Shown here: piece after piece, positions 1 to 7,439 of the stretch
How positions within the stretch are numbered: position 1 is the first letter of the stretch
How the letters are laid out: each line of letters starts with the position of its first letter
Position numbers and translations under genes: made by a program
Notes under the pieces: model-generated
Seen by the model: only the letters and a program-made list of their open reading frames with translations
Databases searched by the model: none
Told to the model about the DNA's origin: nothing
Source of the DNA: Bradyrhizobium sp. CCBAU 53421
GTDB lineage: Bacteria; Pseudomonadota; Alphaproteobacteria; Rhizobiales; Xanthobacteraceae
Length of the DNA stretch: 64,000 nt
Direction of reading: 5' to 3'
NCBI RefSeq assembly: GCF_015291625.1
Contig: NZ_CP030047.1
Span: 3,782,001 to 3,846,000 of the forward strand

Positions 1-1050
1 CCGTCCATCCTTGTCGTCTCCGACGGCCCAATCGATCTACCCAGTACGTTCACAGGACGGCTCGTCGCGGTTTCCCCGAAATATGACTATCTCGCGGACG
101 GCGATGTCATCGGCTTCGATCATGCATCGAGGAAATTCCGCACGCTGTATCGCCGGAATTCGGCGCACAACTCGTTTCTGGTCACGGAACGGTGCAACAA
201 TTACTGCCTGATGTGCTCGCAACCACCGAAAGATGTCGATGACCGGTGGATACTCAGCGAAATCAAGGAAAGCCTGCCTCTCATTGATCGGGCGACCCGT
301 GCGCTGACGTTCACTGGCGGGGAGACCTTGTCGGATTGGGAAGAGTTCACCGAGGTCCTCAAGGAGTGCCGCGACCGACTGCCGGCGACTGCCATCCAGG
401 TGCTCACCAACGGCCGCGCGTTCTCCGACTCGCGGATTGTCGACGCTTGGAAGGATATCGGCCATCCGAACCTGATGGCTGCCATTCCGGTCTATGCCTC
501 GGTCGATCATGTCCATGATCACGTGGTACAGGCCAAGGGTGCGTTCGACGAGACGATTCTGGGTATTCTGAAGCTCAAGGACCGGGGACAACGGGTCGAA
601 ATCCGCGTCGTCCTGCATGCATTGACCGCGCCGATCATCGAGGACACGGGTCGCTGGCTTGCCCGCAATCTGCCGTTCGTCGATCACGTCGCACTGATGG
701 GGCTCGAAAACACCGGCTTTGCCATCGCAAACGATGCCATGCTCTGGATGGATCCGGTGGACTACGGCGATGGGCTCGCCAGGGCCGTCGATCACTTGAG
801 TGCCGCTGGCGTCAACGTATCGATCTACAACCTTCCGAAATGTGTTCTTCCAAAGTCAGTTTGGCCGCATGCGCTCCAGTCCATCTCAGACTGGAAAAAC
901 GGCTTCGTGGAAGAATGCGATCGATGCGACGAAAAGAATACCTGCAGTGGCTTTTTTACGACCGGACGCCCGCGGTTCAGCCGCGGCGTACGCGCGATCA
1001 CTGCCCAACGAAACGAATTGACCACTTTGGCGGATTGGCCACGGAACTAG
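1..1050 (+). CDS. hxsC: HxsC-type radical SAM maturase (5' end outside window)
   Basis: The reading frame is open from the left edge, so the gene is truncated by the window. The radical-SAM cluster motif C-x3-C-x2-C is encoded at 193, 205 and 214 (TERCNNYCLMCSQPP), so the ATG at 211 is internal and is not the start. A TFTGGE motif follows. The C-terminus has the CVLPKSVWPHALQSISDWKN-like block and a C-x2-C-x5-C-GFF set typical of the auxiliary cluster region of His-Xaa-Ser system maturase HxsC. Known: HxsB and HxsC are paired radical SAM enzymes thought to modify a repeat peptide (HxsA). Inferred: hxsD and hxsB lie just left of the window. The next gene starts 10 nt downstream, suggesting an operon. 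Confidence 0.85.
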   Translation, partial: PSILVVSDGPIDLPSTFTGRLVAVSPKYDYLADGDVIGFDHASRKFRTLYRRNSAHNSFLVTERCNNYCLMCSQPPKDVDDRWILSEIKESLPLIDRATRALTFTGGETLSDWEEFTEVLKECRDRLPATAIQVLTNGRAFSDSRIVDAWKDIGHPNLMAAIPVYASVDHVHDHVVQAKGAFDETILGILKLKDRGQRVEIRVVLHALTAPIIEDTGRWLARNLPFVDHVALMGLENTGFAIANDAMLWMDPVDYGDGLARAVDHLSAAGVNVSIYNLPKCVLPKSVWPHALQSISDWKNGFVEECDRCDEKNTCSGFFTTGRPRFSRGVRAITAQRNELTTLADWPRN

Positions 1051-1060
1051 GAGAACGAAC

Positions 1061-1993
1061 ATGAAGATCGGCAATGGTCTTATCGCTGCTGCGGTTGTAT
1101 GCAGCGTCTCGGTGGCTCCGGCCTTGGCAAAGACTGCGAAGGAATGCACAGCGGAGTGGCGCGCCGATAAGGCCGGCATGCAAGCTCGGGGCGTGACCGA
1201 AAAAGCGTACGTTGAACAATGCAGGGCTGGGGCGGCGCCAACTGCTGCCGCGCCAGTAGCGAAGCCGGTAGAGGCGCCGCCGCCGGCGGCGGCAGCCACC
1301 GGATCAAAAACCGCGAAAGAGTGCACAGCGGAGTGGCGCGCTGATAAGGCCGGCATGCAAGCCCGCGGTGTGACTGAAAAAGCGTACGTTGAACAATGCA
1401 GGGCAGGCACGGCGCCAGCGGCTTCCGCCCCTCCGCAGAGGCCGAGCGCTGCAACGCCTCCACCCGCTGCGGCGCCGTCACCGTCAACCAGCACGTCGGC
1501 TTCCCAGAAGACCGCCAAGGAATGCATAGCCGAATGGCGGGCCGACAAGGCCGGTATGCAAGCCCGCGGCGTGACCGAGAAGGCCTATGTCGAGCAGTGC
1601 AGGGCCGGCGGTACCATGCCGACTGCGACCGCCCCCGAACCCAAGCCAACCCCCGCGGCGCCCCCGCCAAGTCGGCCGGCACCAACCGCCACGCAAGCTG
1701 CACCAACTCCAGCGCCGCAAAAGCCGGCCCCCACGACTGCGGCACCTGCGCCGGCTCCGCAAGCCTCCGCGCCGAAAGACCAGGCAACGCTGGAGGCCGG
1801 GCAGTTTGCAGATGAAGCTTCCGCAAAGGCCCGCTGCCCGACCGACACTGTCGTCTGGGTCAACCTGCCATCGAAGATCTACCACTTCGCGGGCACGAGG
1901 AGCTACGGCACCACGAAGCACGGCGCCTACATGTGCGAGAAGGAAGCAATCGCCGCTGAGGATCGCGCTTCGAAAACCGAGAAACATCCCTAA
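1061..1993 (+). CDS. Secreted triple-repeat, Pro/Ala-rich protein with C-terminal domain
   Basis: The product has 310 residues. A signal peptide (residues 1-23, cleavage after APALA) is followed by three near-identical 34-residue units (about 24-57, 83-116 and 150-183), each starting KTAKEC and ending VEQCRAG, so each has two cysteines and a central EWRADKAGMQARG. Pro/Ala linkers separate them. A C-terminal domain (about 245-310) contains VVWVNLPSKIYHFAG and GAYMCEKEA, a module I recognise from other Bradyrhizobium secreted proteins. An AGGAGA Shine-Dalgarno sits just after the hxsC stop, so it is probably cotranscribed. No His-Xaa-Ser repeat is present, so it is not a classical HxsA. Function unknown; an exported, disulfide-bearing substrate or partner is possible. 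Confidence 0.85.
   Translation: MKIGNGLIAAAVVCSVSVAPALAKTAKECTAEWRADKAGMQARGVTEKAYVEQCRAGAAPTAAAPVAKPVEAPPPAAAATGSKTAKECTAEWRADKAGMQARGVTEKAYVEQCRAGTAPAASAPPQRPSAATPPPAAAPSPSTSTSASQKTAKECIAEWRADKAGMQARGVTEKAYVEQCRAGGTMPTATAPEPKPTPAAPPPSRPAPTATQAAPTPAPQKPAPTTAAPAPAPQASAPKDQATLEAGQFADEASAKARCPTDTVVWVNLPSKIYHFAGTRSYGTTKHGAYMCEKEAIAAEDRASKTEKHP
1130..1609 (+). repeat. Three 102-bp coding repeats
   Basis: Units lie at 1130-1231, 1307-1408 and 1508-1609 within the secreted protein gene. The first two are almost identical in DNA (for example GGCCGGCATGCAAGC in both), while the third differs mainly at third codon positions. This suggests two duplication events of different age. Confidence 0.9.
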
Positions 1994-2033
1994 GGCCAAA
2001 CGCGGCGAGTCCGGTGTAAAGGAGACATTTTGG

Positions 2034-2378
2034 ATGTTTCGGGTTGCCGTCCTAATCACAGCGTCTCTCGCTGGCCTCACCTGGGCCGCGGCGGAGACTA
2101 TCGACGTAAAATATTACGGGAAGCTAGATCTTACGCCCTTCGCCTGCACCGATGTCTCGCGGAGCAGCTTCATCAACCGAGCGTGCTACGACAAGTCCCA
2201 GCGGTTTATGGTGGTGCAACTGAGATCGATCTATTACCCCTATTGCGAGATGCCCGCAGCGACCTTCGAGGCCTTTTTGGCGGCACCATCGATGGGGCAA
2301 TACTATAACGCCAACATCAAGGGCTCCGGCTCAGATGGCCCTTTTGACTGTCGCACCCATCGCGTCCCCAAATATTAG
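2034..2378 (+). CDS. Exported KTSC-domain protein
   Basis: The product has 114 residues with a signal peptide (about 1-20, ending WAAAE). The mature part matches the KTSC domain pattern: SSFINRACYDKSQRFMVVQL, then YYPYCEMPAATFEAFL, then SMGQYYNANIKG. The ATG at 2034 is preceded by AAGGAGA at 2018-2024; a longer in-frame opening upstream overlaps the preceding gene and was not used. It is the third gene of the hxsC run. KTSC domains are small, poorly understood and often found near nucleic-acid enzymes. An exported version with extra cysteines (PFACTD, PYCEM, FDCRTH) is unusual. Function not known. Confidence 0.75.
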   Translation: MFRVAVLITASLAGLTWAAAETIDVKYYGKLDLTPFACTDVSRSSFINRACYDKSQRFMVVQLRSIYYPYCEMPAATFEAFLAAPSMGQYYNANIKGSGSDGPFDCRTHRVPKY

Positions 2379-2564
2379 ATCTCGGAAGGCGGGGTTGGTT
2401 CATATCTCGCGGGTTCAGCGAAAGCTTGCCGGAACCTGGGATGGCGAGCTTCAACACGCGAGCGCTGGACCGCGCTACGCCCGCAGATCTCAATCGGGTG
2501 TAGTCGGTTTGATTGATGTCGCTGGGGCGACGGATGTCGAGGCGGGCGGTAGTACCCCTTGAAG

Positions 2565-2825
2565 TCATCGTGATGCGCTAGCGCATCCGGACGGTACGCA
2601 CCGACGCGGGCGCACTGGTCTTGCGGTTAGCGGCTTTCTGACGTTTCCAGACAGCAGCCACTCCGTCAAATTGGCGGTGGTTTCGTCGTGCCGCGCCTTT
2701 CTCAATAAGGCCTCTTTTCTGACCGACGGCGGGAGCTTCTTGGCTTCCGCACGCAGGCGCATTGCCTCGTCGGATAGACGCTGCTCCGATGGTTAGGTGT
2801 GCCTGAAACGGCGCCGCTTCTTCAT
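2565..2825 (-). pseudogene. Small conserved rhizobial protein gene with an in-frame nonsense codon
   Basis: From ATG at 2825 the frame reads MKKRRRFRHT, then TAA at 2795-2793, then continues open as PSEQRLSDEAMRLRAEAKKL...PPSVRKEALLRKARHDETT...EWL. This is the pattern of a short rhizobial protein that typically starts MKKRRRF and ends in a TEWL-SPGL-like tail. The stop is one base away from CAA (Gln), the residue I expect there. The C-terminus after EWLLSGNV also looks unlike the family, so the gene is probably dead. Confidence 0.6.
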
Positions 2826-3133
2826 GGCGCTGCTCCCTGCTGGTGTTGGGCGGGAGCGCTAGCCGGGCGATCTCATCACCGGTAGATACCACTGGCCGTG
2901 CGGTGACGGAGCCTAACGGATAGAACGGTGCAAGGTTCCAAGGGCCGGAACCCGTAATCATACGGTTCGCAAAGACGTGGAAGATTCCGCCGCGCAGGCT
3001 CAAACTCGTGAGAGCCAGGATTTTGCCACAACCTTCCTGGGGCTAGGACCAACGCCGCCTCGCAAGTATTTCAAGCGGGCGGCGTTGCGTTGAACGAAGT
3101 GCCGATTGCTCAAAGAAACGCCGAGCTCTCAGG

Positions 3134-3162
3134 CAATTTGGCAGCAGGCTGCTGCCAAATTG
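3134..3162. repeat. Perfect 14-bp inverted repeat with a single central base
   Basis: Arms CAATTTGGCAGCAG (3134-3147) and CTGCTGCCAAATTG (3149-3162) flank one G. It lies 31 bp beyond the stop of the AbiEii remnant. No T-tract follows, so it may be a terminator stem, an operator or the scar of a mobile element. The rest of 2826-3192 shows no gene. Confidence 0.7.
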
Positions 3163-3192
3163 GAACCTCGGCAATCATCGCTTGCTGCTTGA

Positions 3193-3555
3193 CTAGAGCG
3201 AACACCCAAGCGACGACCAGCCCCGTCCTGGCATCCAATCGAGCTCGCTTTCACCCCCTCGAGCCATCGCGGAGGTCTTCATTACGAACGGCTCAATCTC
3301 GGCCACCATTTCGGCAAAGGACTGTGCGTCGGTGGTCGCCAGCTTCTTGAGGAAATGCTTCCAGCCGGTCTCTCCGATCTGTGCGAACCCAGATAGGAAG
3401 GACTCGGGGACGACGGCTGGCAGTTCGGTGCCGCGCTGGCTGAACGTAGCCCTGAAGGCTTCGGCTACAGCCGCGCCCACGAACGGAACCTTTCGTGATA
3501 GCTCGCGGACGTCGTAGAAGTCCTTGAAGCGCGAGGTGCTGGTGCCCGAGCTCAA
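3193..3555 (-). pseudogene. C-terminal fragment of AbiEii/AbiGii-type nucleotidyltransferase toxin
   Basis: The open frame encodes SRFKDFYDVRELSRKVPF, then EAFRATFSQRGTELP, then GETGWKHFLKKL. This matches the C-terminal third of AbiEii-family toxins, where the KDFYD and ATFxxRGT blocks are diagnostic. The nucleotidyltransferase core (GG-D-D motif) is missing. In frame, a TAG lies a few codons upstream (near 3571), and the only start is a TTG at 3555. It therefore reads as a truncated remnant of an abortive-infection toxin. No AbiEi antitoxin gene was recognised. Confidence 0.6.
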
Positions 3556-3591
3556 GAGATTCGGCAGCTAGAGCCGCACCTGATAACTTCC

Positions 3592-4116
3592 CTAGGCCCG
3601 GCGAAGACGAGCGACGTCTAGGTGCCGGACCTGTGACGGCCCACGTCCAACTTCAGGATCTTGAGCAATCCGGAGAGGATCGGTAGGGGATAGCCACCGT
3701 AAAATCGACGCTTGAGCGCTTCTCTGGCGGGGGGCGCCCTCGCGCTGTCCGCTCATCTCCTTGGTCAACGCGCTAAAGAACGCCGTCGCCGTCGTAAGAT
3801 CTTCTGCGCTACTGCCGCTGACGACCTCGGCGAACAGTCCTTGCAAAATACTTCCGACATGTGCGGGCTCATAAGCCGTCGCAATTTCGGTCATCTGCTT
3901 GAGCACGACCGGCGGAATCGCATCCGCGGTAGAGAGCAGTTTCTCGATAAAGGCGCGATGATCCTGCCGCCACGTACGCCACATGTTATCATCGTAGTCA
4001 ATCGAGAAGCTCTCTGGCGGCAGAGCGTCGACGTTCACCTGATCGAGCTCAATCGCGGTGGACAATCGTCTGAGAAAGTCCTGGATATCTGCTGGCGTCA
4101 GATTCTCGGTCAACAT
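3592..4116 (-). CDS. Hypothetical protein, alpha-helical, next to a toxin remnant
   Basis: The product has about 174 residues, acidic and leucine-rich, starting MLTENLTPADIQDFLRRL. The ATG at 4116 is preceded by GGAG at 4125-4128; a GTG one codon earlier is also possible. No transmembrane segment, signal peptide or catalytic motif was seen. The last 35 residues are Arg/Gln/Ser-rich and look less protein-like than the rest, so the 3' end may be altered by a frameshift. It lies just upstream of the AbiEii fragment in the same orientation. I do not recognise the family. Confidence 0.5.
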   Translation of the reverse strand: MLTENLTPADIQDFLRRLSTAIELDQVNVDALPPESFSIDYDDNMWRTWRQDHRAFIEKLLSTADAIPPVVLKQMTEIATAYEPAHVGSILQGLFAEVVSGSSAEDLTTATAFFSALTKEMSGQREGAPRQRSAQASILRWLSPTDPLRIAQDPEVGRGPSQVRHLDVARLRRA

Positions 4117-4259
4117 CACTCAATCTCCTAGTCTAGGTAGTGCTCATCGACGGAGACACAACCATCTAAATCGTCCGCCAGCATTGGCGCAGTTCTGTCG
4201 GCAAGGATCAACAGCTGAGCGAAAGATCGTCGACGAACTGCGGGGAAAACCACCTCATG

Positions 4260-4285
4260 GGGAAGCTAAGTCGAGTTAGCTTCCC
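4260..4285. terminator. 10-bp stem-loop downstream of the RES toxin gene
   Basis: GGGAAGCTAA and TTAGCTTCCC form a perfect stem around a 6-nt loop, 140 bp beyond the RES stop codon. There is no strong U-tract on either strand, so terminator function is inferred. The rest of 4120-4425 contains nothing I can support. Confidence 0.45.
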
Positions 4286-4425
4286 TATGGAGGGCCCCTT
4301 GAAAGCGGCGTATATTCGGGTTGCTTACTTCCAGAGAGCGAAGCCGGCATCCTGGATGGACGGAAGGATCTTCCGTTGCCCTCTTCGATATTTCACACGC
4401 GGCCGGTCGCCGCTAAGGGGCCTAC

Positions 4426-4938
4426 TTAGGGCGGTGATGTAGAAGGATGAAGGCGCGTATCGAGCGTGAAGGCTTCCTGAAGGTGCTGCTGGTACGCGCC
4501 TTTCGCCCTGGTCGGGTCGAAGATCAGATTCCGGCTGTGATTGGACGCCACACTTGGGATCACGACGAATTTGTGCTTGGCCAAGCGCGCGTCCCCGAAC
4601 GCCTGCTGGCCCGCGCCTGGGATTCCCGGTCGTAGCCAATTGGCGTTCGGAACATCGGCAGGGCGAACGATATGAATGTCGGACACGTTGGCGACATGAA
4701 GCGCGGTCAAAACGTGCGGCAGAGTGTCGAGCGCTTTGAAGCCTTTGTGAACCGCCACTTCGAGGATTGCGGTCGCTGGATCAAGGGCGCAATACACGAC
4801 GCGAACGCCTTTGCTGTTCCACCGGCCGCCGACCTGGAATGCGCCCTCGCCACTATCCCAGGTCGGCGCAAAGCGTGCCTGGTCGAGGCGCCAAGCGATG
4901 AGCTTGCCGCCTCCCAATGGCTCTACAGAAGGCGTCAT
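4426..4938 (-). CDS. RES-domain toxin
   Basis: The product has 170 residues. Family features visible are AWRLDQARFA near the start, GEGAFQVGGRWNSKGVRVVY (Arg and Gly of the RES fold) at about 31-50, ATAILEVAVHKG, and VVIPSVASNHSRNLIFDP near the C-terminus (the Ser/Asn motif that completes the NAD site). RES toxins degrade NAD+ in known examples. The start overlaps the antitoxin stop by 4 nt (ATGA), so translation is coupled. The C-terminus is full length and no key residue appears lost, so the module may be active. Confidence 0.88.
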   Translation of the reverse strand: MTPSVEPLGGGKLIAWRLDQARFAPTWDSGEGAFQVGGRWNSKGVRVVYCALDPATAILEVAVHKGFKALDTLPHVLTALHVANVSDIHIVRPADVPNANWLRPGIPGAGQQAFGDARLAKHKFVVIPSVASNHSRNLIFDPTRAKGAYQQHLQEAFTLDTRLHPSTSPP

Positions 4939-5423
4939 GCATAGACGCCGTATACGAGGCGCGTGAGGTACTGTTCAACGAGCTCGATGCCCGCTGGAGT
5001 GGCAAGCAGGTCGATCGGGCGGCGCTGGTCAAGACCGATGGCCGGACGCTCGAGCCACTGCTCTGCCTCTTCCTGCGATCCGAACACGTCCGTGGCCTTG
5101 GCCAGGATCTCGGCAAACTTCCACGTCCGCCCGCTTTGCTCCTGGCTAAGCGGCTTTTCCGGAGCGTCCTTGCGTCGCTGGAAGGTACGAAGGCTCATTC
5201 CGAAGGCTTTTTCCAGCGAGTCCGTTTGAATGAAGAGGAGGTGACTGACGAAGTGGGTCAGCGCGGAGCCGGGCAGGCCGTCCAGCAACAGTTCGTGGGC
5301 GTCCAGGGTGCTTGTGATGCGGCGCGACAGGATGCGCGGCCCGCCGAGCAAATCGGCCACCTTCTGGAGGTCATTGCGTAGCTCTTTTGGAGCCGGTTTC
5401 TCGGCTGCAGCGCGTTGCGACAT
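4935..5423 (-). CDS. Xre/MbcA/ParS-type antitoxin (DUF2384) of a RES toxin
   Basis: The product has about 162 residues. The middle carries HLLFIQTDSLEKAFGMSLRTFQRRK (helix-turn-helix region), followed by RTWKFAEILAKATDVFGSQEEAEQWL and a C-terminal RRPIDLLATPAGIELVEQYL that matches the toxin-binding DUF2384 domain. It is the first gene of the operon with the RES toxin. I chose ATG 5423 (MSQRAAAEKP) because the upstream codons lie inside a perfect palindrome; ATG 5432 and TTG 5453 are alternatives. No clear Shine-Dalgarno is present. Known family behaviour is to neutralise the toxin and repress the promoter. Confidence 0.85.
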   Translation of the reverse strand: MSQRAAAEKPAPKELRNDLQKVADLLGGPRILSRRITSTLDAHELLLDGLPGSALTHFVSHLLFIQTDSLEKAFGMSLRTFQRRKDAPEKPLSQEQSGRTWKFAEILAKATDVFGSQEEAEQWLERPAIGLDQRRPIDLLATPAGIELVEQYLTRLVYGVYA

Positions 5424-5453
5424 GTGACACATAAGATGCGTCACATGTCGCAA
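5415..5453. promoter_or_regulatory. Perfect 14-bp inverted repeat, probable antitoxin operator
   Basis: TTGCGACATGTGAC (5415-5428) and GTCACATGTCGCAA (5440-5453) are exact inverted copies separated by 11 bp. The element covers the antitoxin start region, where an autoregulatory operator of a Xre-type antitoxin is expected. The inner GACATGTGAC/GTCACATGTC cores are probably the half sites. Confidence 0.75.
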
Positions 5454-5818
5454 TCAATCAAGCGTACCTGCAAGGTAGAAATTAGGAACTGCGAAGCAGT
5501 TTTTCATCGGGAGACGGCTGAGCGAGGAGCAGACCGCGCTGCAGGCTCTGGCGGGCGAAACCTTCCCCGTCGCATTTTCGTTTCCGAAAGGGCCGACGAA
5601 CTCGGGAGCCCAACCATGAGTGACGTCCGCGAGCTGCTCATCGGCGGCAGCCAAAAGGTCGTTCCTCCATCGCACGCACGGCGGCTTCATTCACTTTCGG
5701 CCATGGATCTTGGAAGGCCTTTGCGCGTTGGAGTGATGGACCGCGCCTGAACGATTTAGCCGAAGCGCCGCGCGCGCAGGCCCCATCAGGGGCGATCGGT
5801 CTTACAAGGATCGCCAAC

Positions 5819-6004
5819 ATGACTGGATCGGACTTGCCACGCCACATCGTGGACCGGTTTGAGAGGCGTTGGGCGCAAAAGCTCGAAGCGCAGGCGCGTA
5901 ATTGGCAATCGGCAAAACCTGACGGACGGACCTCGACCGATCGGGGCGTGCCGGTCGTCCGGCGTCGCAAGCGGCCGAAGCTGGCGAAAGCGCCGGCGGC
6001 ATAG
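5819..6004 (+). CDS. Small basic hypothetical protein
   Basis: The product has 61 residues starting MTGSDLPRHIVDRFERRWAQ and ending in the basic run RRRKRPKLAKAP. AAGGAT lies at 5805-5810, at good spacing before the ATG. It resembles short conserved proteins seen in Bradyrhizobium accessory regions, but I know no function. The preceding 5454-5818 holds no gene I can support. Confidence 0.5.
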   Translation: MTGSDLPRHIVDRFERRWAQKLEAQARNWQSAKPDGRTSTDRGVPVVRRRKRPKLAKAPAA

Positions 6005-6097
6005 CCCCACGATTTCCGCGGCCTCCATCGGCCATAGGGTCCCGACCGGACTGATACGGGCGTGATCGTTTACGATCTGCGCTTACATTCGGGTGCG

Positions 6098-6550
6098 ATG
6101 GACCACTACGATCCACAGCGCGAAGCGGGAGCGGCCATGAAGCTCGCCGCGGCGGCCGGCGGGCCGGAGCGGCAACGCATGCTCAGCCTGGCCATCGCTT
6201 GGCTGGAGCTCGCCCGCGGACGTGTCCCGTCGGCTCGCAGCTCGGCCGACGCCGCCGAGTCCGACGGGCACTTCGGGCAGGCGTTGCCGATCGACTCCAG
6301 GACCTCGGCGATTGCGACGGCGGCCGCCTGCGGCGAGACGCACGGCGGCAGTTCCCGGCGGGCGATGTCGAAGGCGCGCTCGCGGGCGTGCGGGTCGGCG
6401 CCGTCATACATCCAGCCGTGCTCCTCGCATCCGCGGATCGCGACGGCTTCCTGCAGCACGGAGAATCGCCCAGCCGCGCAGCGTCCGGATCGGCGGTCGT
6501 CTTTGGGGACTGTTATTTCGATGACCGCGTCGCGCAAGCGTTTTCAATGA
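6098..6550 (+). pseudogene. Small helical protein ORF fused into antisense of its neighbour
   Basis: The first 40 residues (MDHYDPQREAG, then ERQRMLSLAIAWLELA) look like a short rhizobial helical protein whose relatives normally stop soon after the WLELA motif. Here the frame runs on for another 110 residues that are simply the complement of the opposing gene and are rich in Arg/Ser. The natural stop codon appears to have been lost, most simply by a deletion near 6225-6245. Confidence 0.4.
6106..6537 (-). CDS. Conserved small protein (CEEHGW motif) with a probable aberrant C-terminus
   Basis: From a TTG at 6537 the product starts MRDAVIEITVPKDDRRSGRC and contains AVAIRGCEEHGWMYDGADPH, then PQAAAVAIAEVLESIGNACP. 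This is recognisable as a small Bradyrhizobium protein of unknown function. Relatives end near the ACPxCP motif. Here the frame continues another 55 residues as the antisense of the converging ORF, which mirrors that ORF's lost stop. Confidence 0.45.
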   Translation of the reverse strand: MRDAVIEITVPKDDRRSGRCAAGRFSVLQEAVAIRGCEEHGWMYDGADPHARERAFDIARRELPPCVSPQAAAVAIAEVLESIGNACPKCPSDSAASAELRADGTRPRASSSQAMARLSMRCRSGPPAAAASFMAAPASRCGS

Positions 6551-6913
6551 CTTGTCGTCATCGCCCCGCTCTTACACTAAGAATCCGGGGGATCGCCCTG
6601 TTCTTATTGTGGAAATCGCTTCATTCTTAGGAGGCAAAATCAAGCAAAATCAAGCACTTAGTCGACGCGGTTTTATTGTGTCGGCATAGGCGCGTACCGG
6701 TTGTACGTGCGCGCCGCCATGTTGACACGCACTCTCAGCATTGCCTCGGTCTTCTTCCCGGGCTGATTCCGCCTCTGCTCGGAAGCGCCGATCGTCTTCG
6801 CGAGCCTGGGCTCGTGGGATTCCACTGAACCGAATGAGCCGGCCAAACTCCGCGCATCGCGGAGCAGCGACGGCCGGCGACGGTTTGATCGACAATCATG
6901 CATCGAAACGACT
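6551..6913. other. Intergenic stretch without a convincing gene
   Basis: A direct repeat of AAAATCAAGC occurs twice around 6637-6658. A minus-strand open frame (6673-6903) ends MLRVRVNMAARTYNRYAPMP, which has a protein-like tail but no recognisable start, ribosome site or family. It is left uncalled. Confidence 0.4.
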
Positions 6914-7323
6914 TCAGGCCAATCCGGCCCCGAGCGTCGTTTCGCCTGCCTCCGCGTGGCGGCGCGGCCCGTAGAGCTTCGACCAGGCCAGCAATTCGCG
7001 GAACGCCGGCGTCAGGCCCCAGGCCGAATTCGTCAGCCCGTATTCGACCTGCAACGGCTTTTCGGCGAGCACCTTGCGCGCCACCAGGCCGTCGCGCTCG
7101 AGCTCGCGCAGCTGCGCGGTCAGCATGTGCTGGGTGATCGGCACCAGTGCGCGGCGCAGCGCGCCGAACCGCACGCCGCCATTCATCAGCGAGAACAGGA
7201 TCTCGAGCTTCCATTTGTCGCCGAGCGCGTGGATCGCATGCTTGAACTCGATCAGCAGATCGGGATCGGTCGGGCAGCTCTCGCATTCACCGCCGTCACA
7301 CAGTTCGCTGGTATTGTTTCCAT
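6914..7323 (-). pseudogene. HxlR-family regulator with an apparent 1-nt deletion at codon 3
   Basis: The readable frame encodes CESCPTDPDLLIEFKHAIHA, then LGDKWKLEILFSLMNGGVRF, then ITQHMLTAQLRELERDGLVA, the winged helix of HxlR regulators, including the N-terminal cysteines. That frame has no ATG, GTG or TTG before the middle of the helix-turn-helix. An ATG at 7323 would give MENNTSELCDGG if the AAA at 7317-7319 were AAAA; as written, the start is out of frame. Either the gene is frameshifted in a homopolymer or this is a sequencing error. It is divergent from the SDR gene at 7440, which it would be expected to regulate. Confidence 0.65.
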
Positions 7324-7439
7324 ACCGGTCTCGAATTTCATTCTACTTGTCCCACGTCAGATAGTGACCAGATGCGGCCTGTGCAGGGTGGGCGGCGCGA
7401 CATGTGCCCCACCTGCCGAACCATGAAGAGGGCAGCGAC

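Noticed and set aside
5454..5818. Several short frames between the antitoxin and the 5819 gene
   Set aside because: No ribosome site, no recognisable family and inconsistent codon use; they start inside the operator or overlap one another.
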